DNA from: Sulfurimicrobium sp963779055
Lineage (GTDB): Bacteria; Pseudomonadota; Gammaproteobacteria; Burkholderiales; Sulfuricellaceae
Reading direction: 5' to 3'
Assembly: GCA_963779055.1 (NCBI GenBank)
Contig: CAVZWN010000005.1
Span: 546,436-610,435, forward strand
Length of the DNA: 64,000 nucleotides
Below are positions 8,758 through 17,400 of the stretch, piece by piece (position 1 is the stretch's first letter; every line of letters starts with the position of its first letter). Made by a program: the position numbers and the translations under genes. The notes beneath the pieces are model-generated. The model was not told the origin of the DNA and ran no database searches. It worked only from the letters and a program-made list of their open reading frames with translations.

Positions 8758-8958
8758 ATGCAAGCGGAACTGAAATCACTGGAAGAGAAAGTCGCGCAAA
8801 TCGCACGAATGTGTCAGCAGTTGCGCGCCGAAAACATGCATCTGCGCCAGCAACTGGCGACCGCCCAGAACCAGAGCAAACTGCTGGGCGACAAGATCAC
8901 TGGCGCGCAAAGCCGCCTTGAAGCCCTGATGGAACAGATTCCGGAGTCCGCCGAATGA
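8758..8958 (+). CDS. Small coiled-coil protein, ZapB-like cell-division factor
   Basis: The protein has 66 residues from ATG 8758; a GTG at 8752 would add two. Almost the whole protein is a heptad coiled coil (LKSLEEKVAQIARMCQQLRAEN and onward), the form of the small ZapB-like family usually encoded just before zapA. The stop overlaps the zapA start (ATGA), indicating coupled translation. A role bundling the division ring through ZapA is inferred from position and shape. ATG 8758 is chosen because the promoter places the transcript start there. Confidence 0.8.
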   Translation: MQAELKSLEEKVAQIARMCQQLRAENMHLRQQLATAQNQSKLLGDKITGAQSRLEALMEQIPESAE

Positions 8959-9263
8959 GCGAAATAAAGGGCCTGGATGTCGCCATCATGGGACGGGAGT
9001 TTCGTGTTGCCTGCCCAGAAGACGAGCAGGATGCATTGCTTCAGTCAGTGGATTATCTCGACCGGAAAATGCGCGAGATCCGTGACAGCGGCAAAGTCAT
9101 CGGGGTGGAACGTATCGCCATCATGGCCGCCCTGAACATCACGCATGAACTGCTGAATACCCACATCGCCGGTTCTTTTGACATCGGCGAGTTCAAGAGT
9201 AGAATGAGTTCCATGCAGGCTCAAATCGAGCAGGCAATGACGGAGCAGGATGAACTGTTTTAG
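8955..9263 (+). CDS. zapA: Cell division protein ZapA
   Basis: ZapA (102 aa) cross-links FtsZ protofilaments at midcell. The N-terminal beta-rich half (GLDVAIMGREFRVACPEDEQDALLQSVDYLDRKM) and the segment VERIAIMAALNITHELL are the family signature. A C-terminal coiled coil follows. The start overlaps the upstream stop by four bases. 6S RNA and the fau gene follow, the conserved proteobacterial order. Confidence 0.93.
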   Translation: MSEIKGLDVAIMGREFRVACPEDEQDALLQSVDYLDRKMREIRDSGKVIGVERIAIMAALNITHELLNTHIAGSFDIGEFKSRMSSMQAQIEQAMTEQDELF

Positions 9264-9306
9264 CAGGTTGCGAGCAAGATCTTTTTTCGCAGCCAGCTTA
9301 CCGAGT

Positions 9307-9483
9307 TGTCCCCTGCGGTGTTCGTCTAGGCTAGATATTCTTTGAACCAATATATAAAGTTTGGTTGTAGCTATTAAGTTTGCTGTTGTGCGCATCCCTT
9401 GCGGATGTGCCTGATGCGATCTGGCCGCGACCCTCTTGGACCTCAGGTTCAAGATGATAGCCTGACGGCATGCGCGGGGGGCA
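9307..9483 (+). ncRNA. ssrS: 6S RNA
   Basis: The region between zapA and fau is the standard ssrS locus. The closing stem pairs a TGTCCCCTGCG end with GCGGGGGGCA at the other end. The interior has the betaproteobacterial pattern GTGCGCATCCC...GGATGTGCCTG, GACCTCAGGTTCAAG, then GATGATAGCCTGACGGCA. 6S RNA binds sigma70 RNA polymerase in stationary phase. Ends are estimated from the stem to within about 5 bases. Confidence 0.92.
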
Positions 9484-9523
9484 CTTACCCCCTAACCTGT
9501 TATCGTTCTTCCTTCTTTACACC

Positions 9524-10120
9524 TTGAACAAGTCCCAACTGCGACGCCATCTGCGCCAATTGCGCAACCAGCTTTCGCCTCACCAGCGACGAGCCGCGGC
9601 CAATGGCCTGTTGCGGACAGCACTGCGCGAGCGCTTGCTGCTGCGGTTTGACCGCATCGGATTTTACCTGCCCTTCGAAGGAGAGATGGACCTCGTCCCC
9701 CTGCTCAACCAGGCCCTGCGTTTGGGAAAATCCTGCTACCTTCCCGTAGTGCCGCGCCGTTTCCAGAAACATCTCTACTTCACGCGGATCACTTCCCGCC
9801 CAAGCTGGTATCTCAACCGCTTCGGCATACATGAACACTGGTCACCCCGGCCAGTGCGCGCGAGCAAGCTGGACCTGCTGTTCATGCCACTGGTGGGATT
9901 CGATGAAGAAGGATTCCGGCTGGGCATGGGCGGCGGCTTCTACGACACCAGCCTGGCATTTCTCGGTCGCCGGAAAACCTGGCGCAAACCCTACCTGGTT
10001 GGAATTGGCTACGAATGCCAGAAAGTAAAACAAGTGCCGCGCGACCCGTGGGATATGCCAATCGATGCGGCACTCACGGAACACCGATTCTACCGCTTTC
10101 CACAATCCGGCAAGACCTGA
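9524..10120 (+). CDS. fau: 5-formyltetrahydrofolate cyclo-ligase
   Basis: This enzyme converts 5-formyl-THF to 5,10-methenyl-THF with ATP. The hallmark is FDEEGFRLGMGGGFYDTSLAFL, giving the GMGGGFYD nucleotide-binding turn. The N-terminal KSQLRRHLRQLRNQLS is typical. I prefer TTG 9524, which begins NKSQLRR. The ATG at 9470 would lie inside 6S RNA and add an unusual hydrophobic tail. Neither start has a strong ribosome-binding site. The length of 198 aa is normal. Confidence 0.85.
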   Translation: MNKSQLRRHLRQLRNQLSPHQRRAAANGLLRTALRERLLLRFDRIGFYLPFEGEMDLVPLLNQALRLGKSCYLPVVPRRFQKHLYFTRITSRPSWYLNRFGIHEHWSPRPVRASKLDLLFMPLVGFDEEGFRLGMGGGFYDTSLAFLGRRKTWRKPYLVGIGYECQKVKQVPRDPWDMPIDAALTEHRFYRFPQSGKT

Positions 10121-10141
10121 CCCCGTTTTTCTACCACAACG

Positions 10142-10717
10142 CGCCTTGACGCCGTCGGCGTTGCCGCGTCCGCCGCTGGCGGCCAGGGTGACGCCGAAGC
10201 CAGAGGTGCCGACGCTGATGCCGATGCTGGCGCTGCTGTTTTTGTTGGCGCTGTGCTGTTCGGCGGTGTGTTTCTGGCGGCCAGGAGTCTGATTTCGTCT
10301 TCGGCGTTGAGGGTGAGGTTGTTGCCTGCCTTGAGGGTGCTGCCCTGGACGGTGAGGTCGCTGTCTTTGCCTGCGCCGCTGGCCGTGATGTTGACGTTGC
10401 CGCCTGCGGCGATGTTTGAGCCGCGTGCGCTGTCGCTGGTTTGCACCGTATTGCTCCTGGCTCTGGCTGCCGCTGATGCTGATGCTGAGGTTGATGCCGC
10501 CCGCCTGTTCGGCGGCGCTGGCGTCGCGGCTGCCGGTCACTTCGCCTTTGTCGTTGGTGACGGGCATTTGCTTGGGTTTGCCGTCGATGGTGCTGCCCTG
10601 CCCTGCCTGGATGGTGTCGTAGGCGTTCTTTCCAGCCAGGGCGGCGCTGCCGGCGGCGAGGGCCTGCATGCGGCTGTCAGGAAGATACCGAAGCTCTTTG
10701 GACATTGCCATTTCCAT
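10142..10717 (-). pseudogene. Decayed partial copy of the exoprotein (TpsA) gene
   Basis: Bases about 10142-10680 closely match 13684-14212 inside the main exoprotein gene, in the same orientation. They encode the same strings (IDGKP, NDKGEVTGSRDASAAEQ, GGNVNITASGAGKDSDLTVQGSTLKAG). A 2-base insertion near 10268 and a 1-base insertion near 10452 break the frame relative to the main copy. An ATG at 10717 follows the stop of the third lipoprotein with no gap, so its first ~60 codons may still be translated. It looks like the residue of an orphan module or a recombination leftover. The fau gene lies directly beyond, marking the island edge. Confidence 0.8.
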
Positions 10718-11278
10718 TCAATAGCAACGTTGAAACGGTAGGCTGTTCAATGGCGCAGGCGTGGTGGTGATTTTTCCTTCGGCGTCAATCACGAACTTGC
10801 GCACTTCAACGCCTTGACAAACGCCGCCGCGAAATTTCATGAAGGTGTCGTAATCCTGGCCTGCTTCTGGGGTGAACATCGTGTATATGGGGCCACAGCG
10901 CTCCCATGTGCCGCTGGCGTTTTGTGCTTGCCAATACATTCTAACGGTCAAGGGTTTGTCCGCTGGAATGGCATATTCATGGTACGAAAAAGGCATGTCG
11001 TCGGTGCGGGGCATGCCCAGTGTCTTGTTGCGCGACAGAAAAGAAAATCCCCCCGCAGCGGCGTGAATGACCTGATGTTCATTACCGTCGCAGACATCGC
11101 CCAGATACAGATAGGCCGATGGGCCATGAAAGACGCGAATTCGGGCTTGTGGTTCTGAGCTGGATATTGGCGGTGCTTGCTCAGTATTGGCGCAGCCGGA
11201 AAGCATGCCGCTTATCAGCAAACAGACAATAGAATAAGGCCGGCCGGCATCTACTAATATGGCCGCTACTTTTATCAT
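10718..11278 (-). CDS. Lipoprotein 3 of the TPS operon, candidate immunity or partner protein
   Basis: The protein is 186 aa. An N-terminal hydrophobic segment ends in MLSGC, placing lipidated Cys29. The mature part is beta-rich, with a cysteine-containing block around WERCGPIYTMFTPEAG and a GGVCQG stretch near the end. It has no recognised catalytic motif. I chose ATG 11278 because it overlaps the stop of lipoprotein 2 in an ATGA junction and gives a proper signal peptide. It should be attached to the periplasmic face of a membrane. Being coupled behind a lipase-tipped exoprotein, a protective (immunity) or accessory role is inferred. Confidence 0.78.
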   Translation of the reverse strand: MIKVAAILVDAGRPYSIVCLLISGMLSGCANTEQAPPISSSEPQARIRVFHGPSAYLYLGDVCDGNEHQVIHAAAGGFSFLSRNKTLGMPRTDDMPFSYHEYAIPADKPLTVRMYWQAQNASGTWERCGPIYTMFTPEAGQDYDTFMKFRGGVCQGVEVRKFVIDAEGKITTTPAPLNSLPFQRCY

Positions 11279-11547
11279 CGGCACAGGTAGGGGCTTTCGC
11301 TTTCCAGTTCCTTGCCCGTTTCCAGCGAAAGGATCGTAACCGCCGCCTTGGGATGCGCCGCGCAGATTCCGTTTCTGGCCGTATAGATATGCTGCCCCTG
11401 CACGTAGAAAGTGGTGTTGATGGGTTTTCCCTGCGCATCCACAGCCGTCACGGTGTAATTGCCCGAGGTGGTTGCGCATCCGCCAAGCAGCAACACGCTG
11501 CACATCAGCAGCTGGATGGAACTCTCAAGGTTTGCTTGCTTCGTCAT
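11275..11547 (-). CDS. Lipoprotein 2 of the TPS operon, small, candidate immunity or partner protein
   Basis: The protein is 90 aa, with lipobox LGGC giving Cys24 and a mature domain of about 65 residues. The domain (YTVTAVDAQGKPINTTFYV...) looks like a small beta-sandwich; two further cysteines occur (GIC, YLC at the C-terminus). ATG 11547 overlaps the stop of lipoprotein 1 by four bases and has a GGAG sequence upstream; a GTG at 11556 is less likely. Its stop overlaps the next start. The function is unknown. Its position in a tight cascade suggests it is made in proportion to the exoprotein. Confidence 0.75.
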   Translation of the reverse strand: MTKQANLESSIQLLMCSVLLLGGCATTSGNYTVTAVDAQGKPINTTFYVQGQHIYTARNGICAAHPKAAVTILSLETGKELESESPYLCR

Positions 11548-12071
11548 GGCCGGCACTCCGGGGGAGGGTTGTTGTAGTCCTTCTTGGTGTCATCGCAGGC
11601 TGCGGGGACAAAGGCATGCTTGCGGCAGTACTCGCGATCAGTCTTGAGCTTGCAAGACCAGCTGTTCAAACGGCGCTCGACGCTGCGATCGGGAATTACT
11701 GCTCCAGGCTGGCAGGCGGGGAGATGTTTGTAGTTGTATACCGTGCAGTAATCCGAGAACGTGCCCTTCCTCCAATACATGTAACCGGAGTTTTCCATAC
11801 AAGCGTGGGTCAAGAGGCCATGATTTAACATGTCATCGCTATTCTTGATTCCCAGAGACTTTTCATAGATGAAACGATCAGTCTGCGTCGAGGGACTCCC
11901 GCACTCAAGTAGCGCCTTCTTGATGTCGAGTCGCGTAGCGCCATCTTTCGTCCATGATTCCTCAGGCAGTCGTGCTGGCTCACCCATATGCAGATTCCTA
12001 GCAACGTATTCACCGCAACTAGCCAGCAACACGCAGGCCAGAGTTATAGCTAAGCGGACTGTGAAATTCAT
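11544..12071 (-). CDS. Lipoprotein 1 of the TPS operon, cysteine-rich, candidate immunity protein
   Basis: The protein is 175 aa. The signal ends LLASC, giving Cys19 as the lipidation site. The mature part has eight more cysteines (for example ECGS, HACMENSGY, YCTVY, AACDDT), suggesting up to four disulfides in the periplasm. The ACMENSGY element resembles short motifs I have seen in small periplasmic lipoproteins. ATG 12071 sits in an ATGA overlap with the exoprotein stop and has GGAGGG upstream. As the first gene after a lipase-like C-terminal domain, it is the leading candidate for an immunity protein; this is inference from position only. Confidence 0.8.
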   Translation of the reverse strand: MNFTVRLAITLACVLLASCGEYVARNLHMGEPARLPEESWTKDGATRLDIKKALLECGSPSTQTDRFIYEKSLGIKNSDDMLNHGLLTHACMENSGYMYWRKGTFSDYCTVYNYKHLPACQPGAVIPDRSVERRLNSWSCKLKTDREYCRKHAFVPAACDDTKKDYNNPPPECRP

Positions 12072-14497
12072 TTGTTCCCTCCAGTAGAAGTATCGCGAAC
12101 AGAGGGTATCTCGATCGTTATCGGGTTGCCATATTTCGGACAGTCCACACTTGCCGCCCCCGTCCCATAACAACTATGCACGGTCGGTACCGCCCCGAAC
12201 ATTCTTATCCATTCGTTCACCATATTGCTTTCCTCTGGCCGCTTCCCGAAAGTCGCCGGGTTTCCACCGATCAGTCTGCCCACAAAATCGTCTGCATGAT
12301 TCTGCAACAGGGCCACCGAACGGTTGCCGTTGCTCATGCCATCCAGCATGGTGGCGGCATTTTGCGCGCTGTAGGCCGGCCCAAAAAGCTTGATTTCAGT
12401 GTTATTCAAGACGCCGCTTGCCCCTGCTTCGCCGGCGAGCGCTTCCATCGCATTGCCGATGGTCATCGCGCCGCGGCTGTGCCCCACCAGGTTGAGCCCC
12501 TCCGCACCATATTGCTCCATCACTCTCTTAATTTCCTGCGTGGCATTCGCCAGATCGCCGATCCCGCCTTCCAGGAATTTCTGATACCCCGCCACCATCA
12601 ATTCGGAAAGGGCGTTGTCAGCCTGCGGGTAATACACCAGATACACGTCTTGTCCGGGCGGCAATTCGCTCATCTGCACCGCATATTTACCTGCTGCCGC
12701 TTCATCATTGAAGATGCCGTTGGCGAAGACGTTCAGCTTGCCACCCGGTTCTGGCTTGAGGGCTTGCTTTTCTATGTCGGAAAGCTCGGCCATCTTCGGC
12801 TTGCCGTCTTTGTCGAGGATGACTTTGCCATCTTCCGAGTCACGCTCCACCTTGTACATCCGCGCCTTTTCCAAGAAAGACACGCGGTAGGCCTCGTCGC
12901 TGAACTTGATCGCTTCGTTATACGTCGCCACCTTGATCGCCCGCTCGGCCTCCGCCGTGCGTTGCATCCCCTCCACATCCTGCTTCTGTGCGGCACTGTG
13001 GGCGTCGGCGGTGTCGCGGTTCAGGCTGGCTACCGTTTCCTCGGCAGTTTTGCCTGTCAGTTGCTGTTGTTTGGCTTCATCGGTGATGATCACCACGCCT
13101 TCGGTAATAGCACTGCGGGTTTGCCCGCTTGAACTACCCGATTCGCTGGCATTGTTAAGACCATTGCCAATCACACCCTTGGCCATCCCATATTTGCCTT
13201 GGGTAAGCATGTCGGAGCTCAGGTTGATGCCGCTGCTCTCGACACTGGCTTCTGCACGGTTCTGAATGTCACTTGTGGTCAGGGTGCCAATGGTCAGAGT
13301 GTTCTTGCCGCCTTGCGCCGCTTTGTCGCTGCTGCTGATCACCGCGCCCTTGAGGTCGGTGTTGCCTTTGACGTTGACATCGAATCCGCCATCGCCAGCC
13401 TGGATGCCGGACTGTTCCGCCACGCTCGCAAAGTTGCTGTTGACGTTGCTCTTGCTGGCGCTGATGCTGCCCGATACGCCTGCGCCCACGGTGATGCTGC
13501 CGCCGATGCTTTGCTGTTTGCTGGCGTACTGGCTGGTGTCTTGCAGGCTTTCAATGGCGAGGTTGCCGCCGATGTTGGCGGTGACTTGTTGGCCGCTGGC
13601 CACTGCGCCTTTGAGGGTGGTGTCGCCGCCGCTGGTCATCGTGAGCTGGTTGCCGGCTTCGACATGGGTGTTGGTGTGGGTCACGTCGCTGCCGTCGGCG
13701 TTGCCGCGCCCGCCGCTGGCGGCCAGGGTGACGCCGAAGCCAGAGGTGCCGACGCTGATGCCGATGCTGGCGCTGCTGTTCTTGTTGGTGCTGTGCTGTT
13801 CGGCGGTGTTTCTGGCGGCCAGGAGTCTGATTTCGTCTTCGGCGTTGAGGGTGAGGTTGTTGCCTGCCTTGAGGGTGCTGCCCTGGACGGTGAGGTCGCT
13901 GTCTTTGCCTGCGCCGCTGGCCGTGATGTTGACGTTGCCGCCTGCGGCGATGTTTGAGCCGCGTGCGCTGTCGCTGGTTTGCACGCTGTTGCTCTGGCTC
14001 TGGCTGCCGCCGATGCTGATGCTGAGGTTGATGCCGCCCACCTGTTCGGCGGCGCTGGCGTCGCGGCTGCCGGTCACTTCGCCTTTGTCGTTGCGGATCG
14101 GCATCTGGTTCGGCTTGCCGTCGATGGTCTGCCTTGCCCGGCTTTGACCGCGTCGTAGGCGCTCTTGCCGGCCAGGGCGGCGCTGCCTGCGGCCAGGGCC
14201 TGCATGCGGGTGTCGCTGGTGTTGCCGGCGGCTTCGCTCATCTGGCTGCACGGTCTGGATGGCGCTGATGACGGGGCTGGTGAGGGCGAGGGTGAGGCCG
14301 CTTTGTTTGAACTTGTGTTTCGGTTTCGGCTTGCCGGTGTTCGTGGGCTTCGATGATGTCGATTTTTTGCGCGGCGATGTCGATGTCGCCTTGGGGGCGA
14401 GGACGTCGCTGCCGGTCTGGGTGTAGTGCTTGCCGGCCAGGATGTCGACGTCGCCCTCGATGCTGCCGACGGTGGAGGCGCTGGCGCTGGTGCTCAC
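12068..14497 (-). CDS. Exoprotein TpsA, C-terminal frame with lipase-like tip
   Basis: This 809-codon frame continues the haemagglutinin-type exoprotein after a frameshift. It has FHA-type beta-helix repeats to about residue 430, then a pre-toxin segment (ITDEAKQQQLTGKTAEETVASLNRDTAD). An alpha-beta-hydrolase-like domain follows. GHSRGA gives a candidate nucleophile Ser674, HADDFVG the Asp (736/737) and VPTVHSCYG the His774. This fits a lipase/phospholipase tip carried to target cells. Between 14.1 and 14.4 kb the expected repeat sequence jumps frame at least four times, so residues about 37-120 of this frame are partly nonsense. The ATG at 14497 is an accident of the frameshift, not a real start. 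Confidence 0.8.
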   Translation of the reverse strand: MSTSASASTVGSIEGDVDILAGKHYTQTGSDVLAPKATSTSPRKKSTSSKPTNTGKPKPKHKFKQSGLTLALTSPVISAIQTVQPDERSRRQHQRHPHAGPGRRQRRPGRQERLRRGQSRARQTIDGKPNQMPIRNDKGEVTGSRDASAAEQVGGINLSISIGGSQSQSNSVQTSDSARGSNIAAGGNVNITASGAGKDSDLTVQGSTLKAGNNLTLNAEDEIRLLAARNTAEQHSTNKNSSASIGISVGTSGFGVTLAASGGRGNADGSDVTHTNTHVEAGNQLTMTSGGDTTLKGAVASGQQVTANIGGNLAIESLQDTSQYASKQQSIGGSITVGAGVSGSISASKSNVNSNFASVAEQSGIQAGDGGFDVNVKGNTDLKGAVISSSDKAAQGGKNTLTIGTLTTSDIQNRAEASVESSGINLSSDMLTQGKYGMAKGVIGNGLNNASESGSSSGQTRSAITEGVVIITDEAKQQQLTGKTAEETVASLNRDTADAHSAAQKQDVEGMQRTAEAERAIKVATYNEAIKFSDEAYRVSFLEKARMYKVERDSEDGKVILDKDGKPKMAELSDIEKQALKPEPGGKLNVFANGIFNDEAAAGKYAVQMSELPPGQDVYLVYYPQADNALSELMVAGYQKFLEGGIGDLANATQEIKRVMEQYGAEGLNLVGHSRGAMTIGNAMEALAGEAGASGVLNNTEIKLFGPAYSAQNAATMLDGMSNGNRSVALLQNHADDFVGRLIGGNPATFGKRPEESNMVNEWIRMFGAVPTVHSCYGTGAASVDCPKYGNPITIEIPSVRDTSTGGNK

Positions 14498-17400
14498 GCC
14501 TTTTTGATCGGTGCTTTGCTGCTGGGTGCCGAGGGTGATGCCGATGCCGCCGGAGCTGAAGAGACCGGATTTTTTCTCGTCACGAAAGTGGGTTTCGCGT
14601 TGGGTGTTCGCGGCACTGCAAGGGTGATGTTGTTTTGCGCGGCCAGCGTGGTGCCCTGGGTGGAGATGGCATTCGAGCCTTGCAGGGTGAGGTCGCGACC
14701 GGCGTTCATGTCTACGGTGTTGCCGCTGAAGGTGCTGCCCTGGGAGGTGGTCTGGTCGAGGGTGTCGCGGGTGGTGATGGTTTTGCTGGAGAAGGCGCTG
14801 CTGGTGCCAGTGGCCTGGTGCGCTTCGTCCAGGCTGTAGCGGTTTTTGCCGGCGGTCAGCACGATGTCGTTGCCGGCAACGGCCTGTAGCGAGCCATTCT
14901 GGCTGGTGACGCTGGCCGCTTTTGCGGTCAGGTCTTTTCCGGCAAGTAGCTGGATGTCGCCCTGGGTCTGGATGAGGGTGCCGGTTTCCGTCTGGCTGGC
15001 GTCCTTGCGATAGTTTTTGTCGTCCCAGACGATATTTTGGCTGCTGCTTTCCGTGACGGTGCCGAGGTTGAGATTGTTGCCGGCTGCGATGAGGGTTTGC
15101 CCGCCTGCACCGGCATTGCCGATCTGCGCCGCGTTGAGGTTGATGTCGTTGCCGGCGGATGCGATCAGGGTGGCGCCCGGTGCCGATACATACAGTCCGG
15201 CCACCCGGCTGATGTTCGTCCTGAGCGAAGCCGAAGGATTGGTCCGGCTGCCTTGTTCGCCGGTTTGGGTGCGGGTGCTGGAGATGACGTTCAAATCACG
15301 CCCGGCGCTGGCAATCAGGCTATTCTCTCCTTGCAGCGTGCCGCCCAGATTGTTGATGTCCTGCCGGGCCGTGACGGCGACATCCGCTGCGCTGATGCGT
15401 CCGCCTAGGTTGTTGATGTTCTGCGCGGCTAGGTTGACTACCTGGCGCCCGGCGATGGTGCCTGCGTTGTTCAGGTCGCCTTTGAGGTTGAGGTTGACGG
15501 TTTCACCGGAAAGCAGCGCGCCCGCCCCGTTGATGTCGCCCGGCTGGACGCGCACATAGACTTGCGGCACCAGGGCTTGCGTGGTCTGGCCGTTGGGCAG
15601 GGTGACGGTTTTTTCTACCAGCCAGACGATGTCGCTGGTCAATGCGGCCACTTGATCTGGCGTGAGTGCAACACCGGGGATGAGGTTCCACTGTTTGGCG
15701 ACAGTGACGGCATTATTCAGCAGGGCCTGGTATTGGGCTTCGTCATTGGCGTAGTTGTCGAGGAAGCGCCGGCCGGTGAGGCTGGCAATCTGCTCGCGGA
15801 CGAGTTTCTGCTCGTAGAAGCCGTCGCCCAGACGGGCCTGCGTGGTAGCGGGGTCCAGGTTCAGTTGCTGCAGCATGTAATCGGAACTGAGCCAGGTGCG
15901 ATAGCTGGCAAAGCGCGGGTCGGTTTCAATCAGGTAGCCTGCACTGGCATCCGGGTTCTGCTGAAACAGGCTGCTTTGCAGCGTCACTTTGAGCGGCGCC
16001 GTGTTTCCCTGTGCCAGATTGGCGAGCGACATTGCCAGGAGTTGCGTGCCGGTGCCTGCCGAGACGGTGTTTTGGGCATACACCGTTGGCGTCAGGCTGA
16101 TTTGCTGTACCGCCGCGGCGGGGTTGTAGCCGGAAGTGCTGGCGCCCTGACTGTCCTGCCCCTTCTCGTGGATGCGGTAATAATGGGTTGCACTGCCTGA
16201 ATCGGTGCTTACGTGGGTGCCTGCCACCTCGGTGTTGGTCAGCGTGTTGATGGCACCAGTCAGGTTGCCGCCTGCAATGATGCGGCTTTTGTCGTTAAGC
16301 ACGGTGTTGGCGCTGATCGTCATGTCGCCACCAGCCAGTATCTGCGCCGGGTCGGTTTCGTTGACCTGTGTTTCGGTGATGGTCCGGGTATAGGCGTAGC
16401 GGTTGAAGTCATCGTTTGTCCCCGCCGGAGTGATTGCTTGCAGCAGGCCGTCGGTTGCGCCGTTGTTCATGTAGGCAATAGCGCTATCGTAGCGGTTGGG
16501 TGAGCCGGATAGCTGATATTCCGTAAAAGGCTGTTGCGATACTTGCTCTTGCTGGGTGCTGAAATGCTCGTTGAGGTTGTTGATCTGCGCTGAGGCAATG
16601 TCGAGATTGCCCAGGGATTCTATGGTGGCGCTGGTGTTGTTGATGCTGCCGGCCTGGCCTGTGGCCTGGCGGTTGACATCCAGCGCACCGCCAATGGCCA
16701 TGTCGCCGGCGCTGAAGATCAGGGCATGCGCATGATTGTTGAGCGTATCGATACCCAGGTCGAGCCGGTTGCGCGCGGCAATCACGGGCGACTGGGCGTT
16801 TTCCGCGTCATTGTTGAGCGTGACAGCAGCAATGGAAAGATTGTCGCCATAGATCCGGCCGGTGCCCAGGTTGTTTAATGTTGCTGCCGTGATTTGCGTA
16901 TCCAGCCCATCGATCACCCCCCGGTTTGTCAGCGCACCTGTGGTACTCAGCACGGTCTGGCTGCCTATGATCTCTCCCAGACTGGCATTGCCGATATTGG
17001 CAGCTTGCACATCCATCGTGCCGCCGGCAAGCAGGTGGGACTGGTTTTCCAGATTGCCGGCCACGTGAATAGTGGCGTTGCCATCCGACTGCAAGGTGCC
17101 AGTGTGGGTGTAATCGCCGGACAAATCCAGTTGCGCATTGCCATAGGACAGCATTTGCCCGTCACCCGCCAGGCCGGAGGCCGTTACGGCAAGGTTCTGC
17201 CCTGCCGCAATCAGGCTGGTCGAGTTGATGGCAATCTGCCCCTGGGCTGTCAGCGCAAGCTGGCCGTTGGCGAGCAGGCTGGCATTGCGGCCGTCGAGAT
17301 CCCCTTGCAAGGCAGTGACGGTCATGTTGCCGCCAGCGGAGGTCTGGCTGTTCGACAGGTCGACCGTGGCGCTGCTGATGGCAAGATTGCCCCCTGCCAG

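Noticed and set aside
9842..10717. A 291-codon minus-strand frame as a real protein
   Set aside because: Its first part is the exoprotein-repeat remnant, after which the frame shifts into low-complexity Arg/Gln/His sequence and then runs antisense through fau.
14494..14497. ATG 14497 as the true start of a separate second exoprotein gene
   Set aside because: Although it overlaps the upstream stop, the upstream FHA sequence (ETHFRDEKKSGLFSSGG) continues uninterrupted in a shifted frame across this point, so it is one gene.
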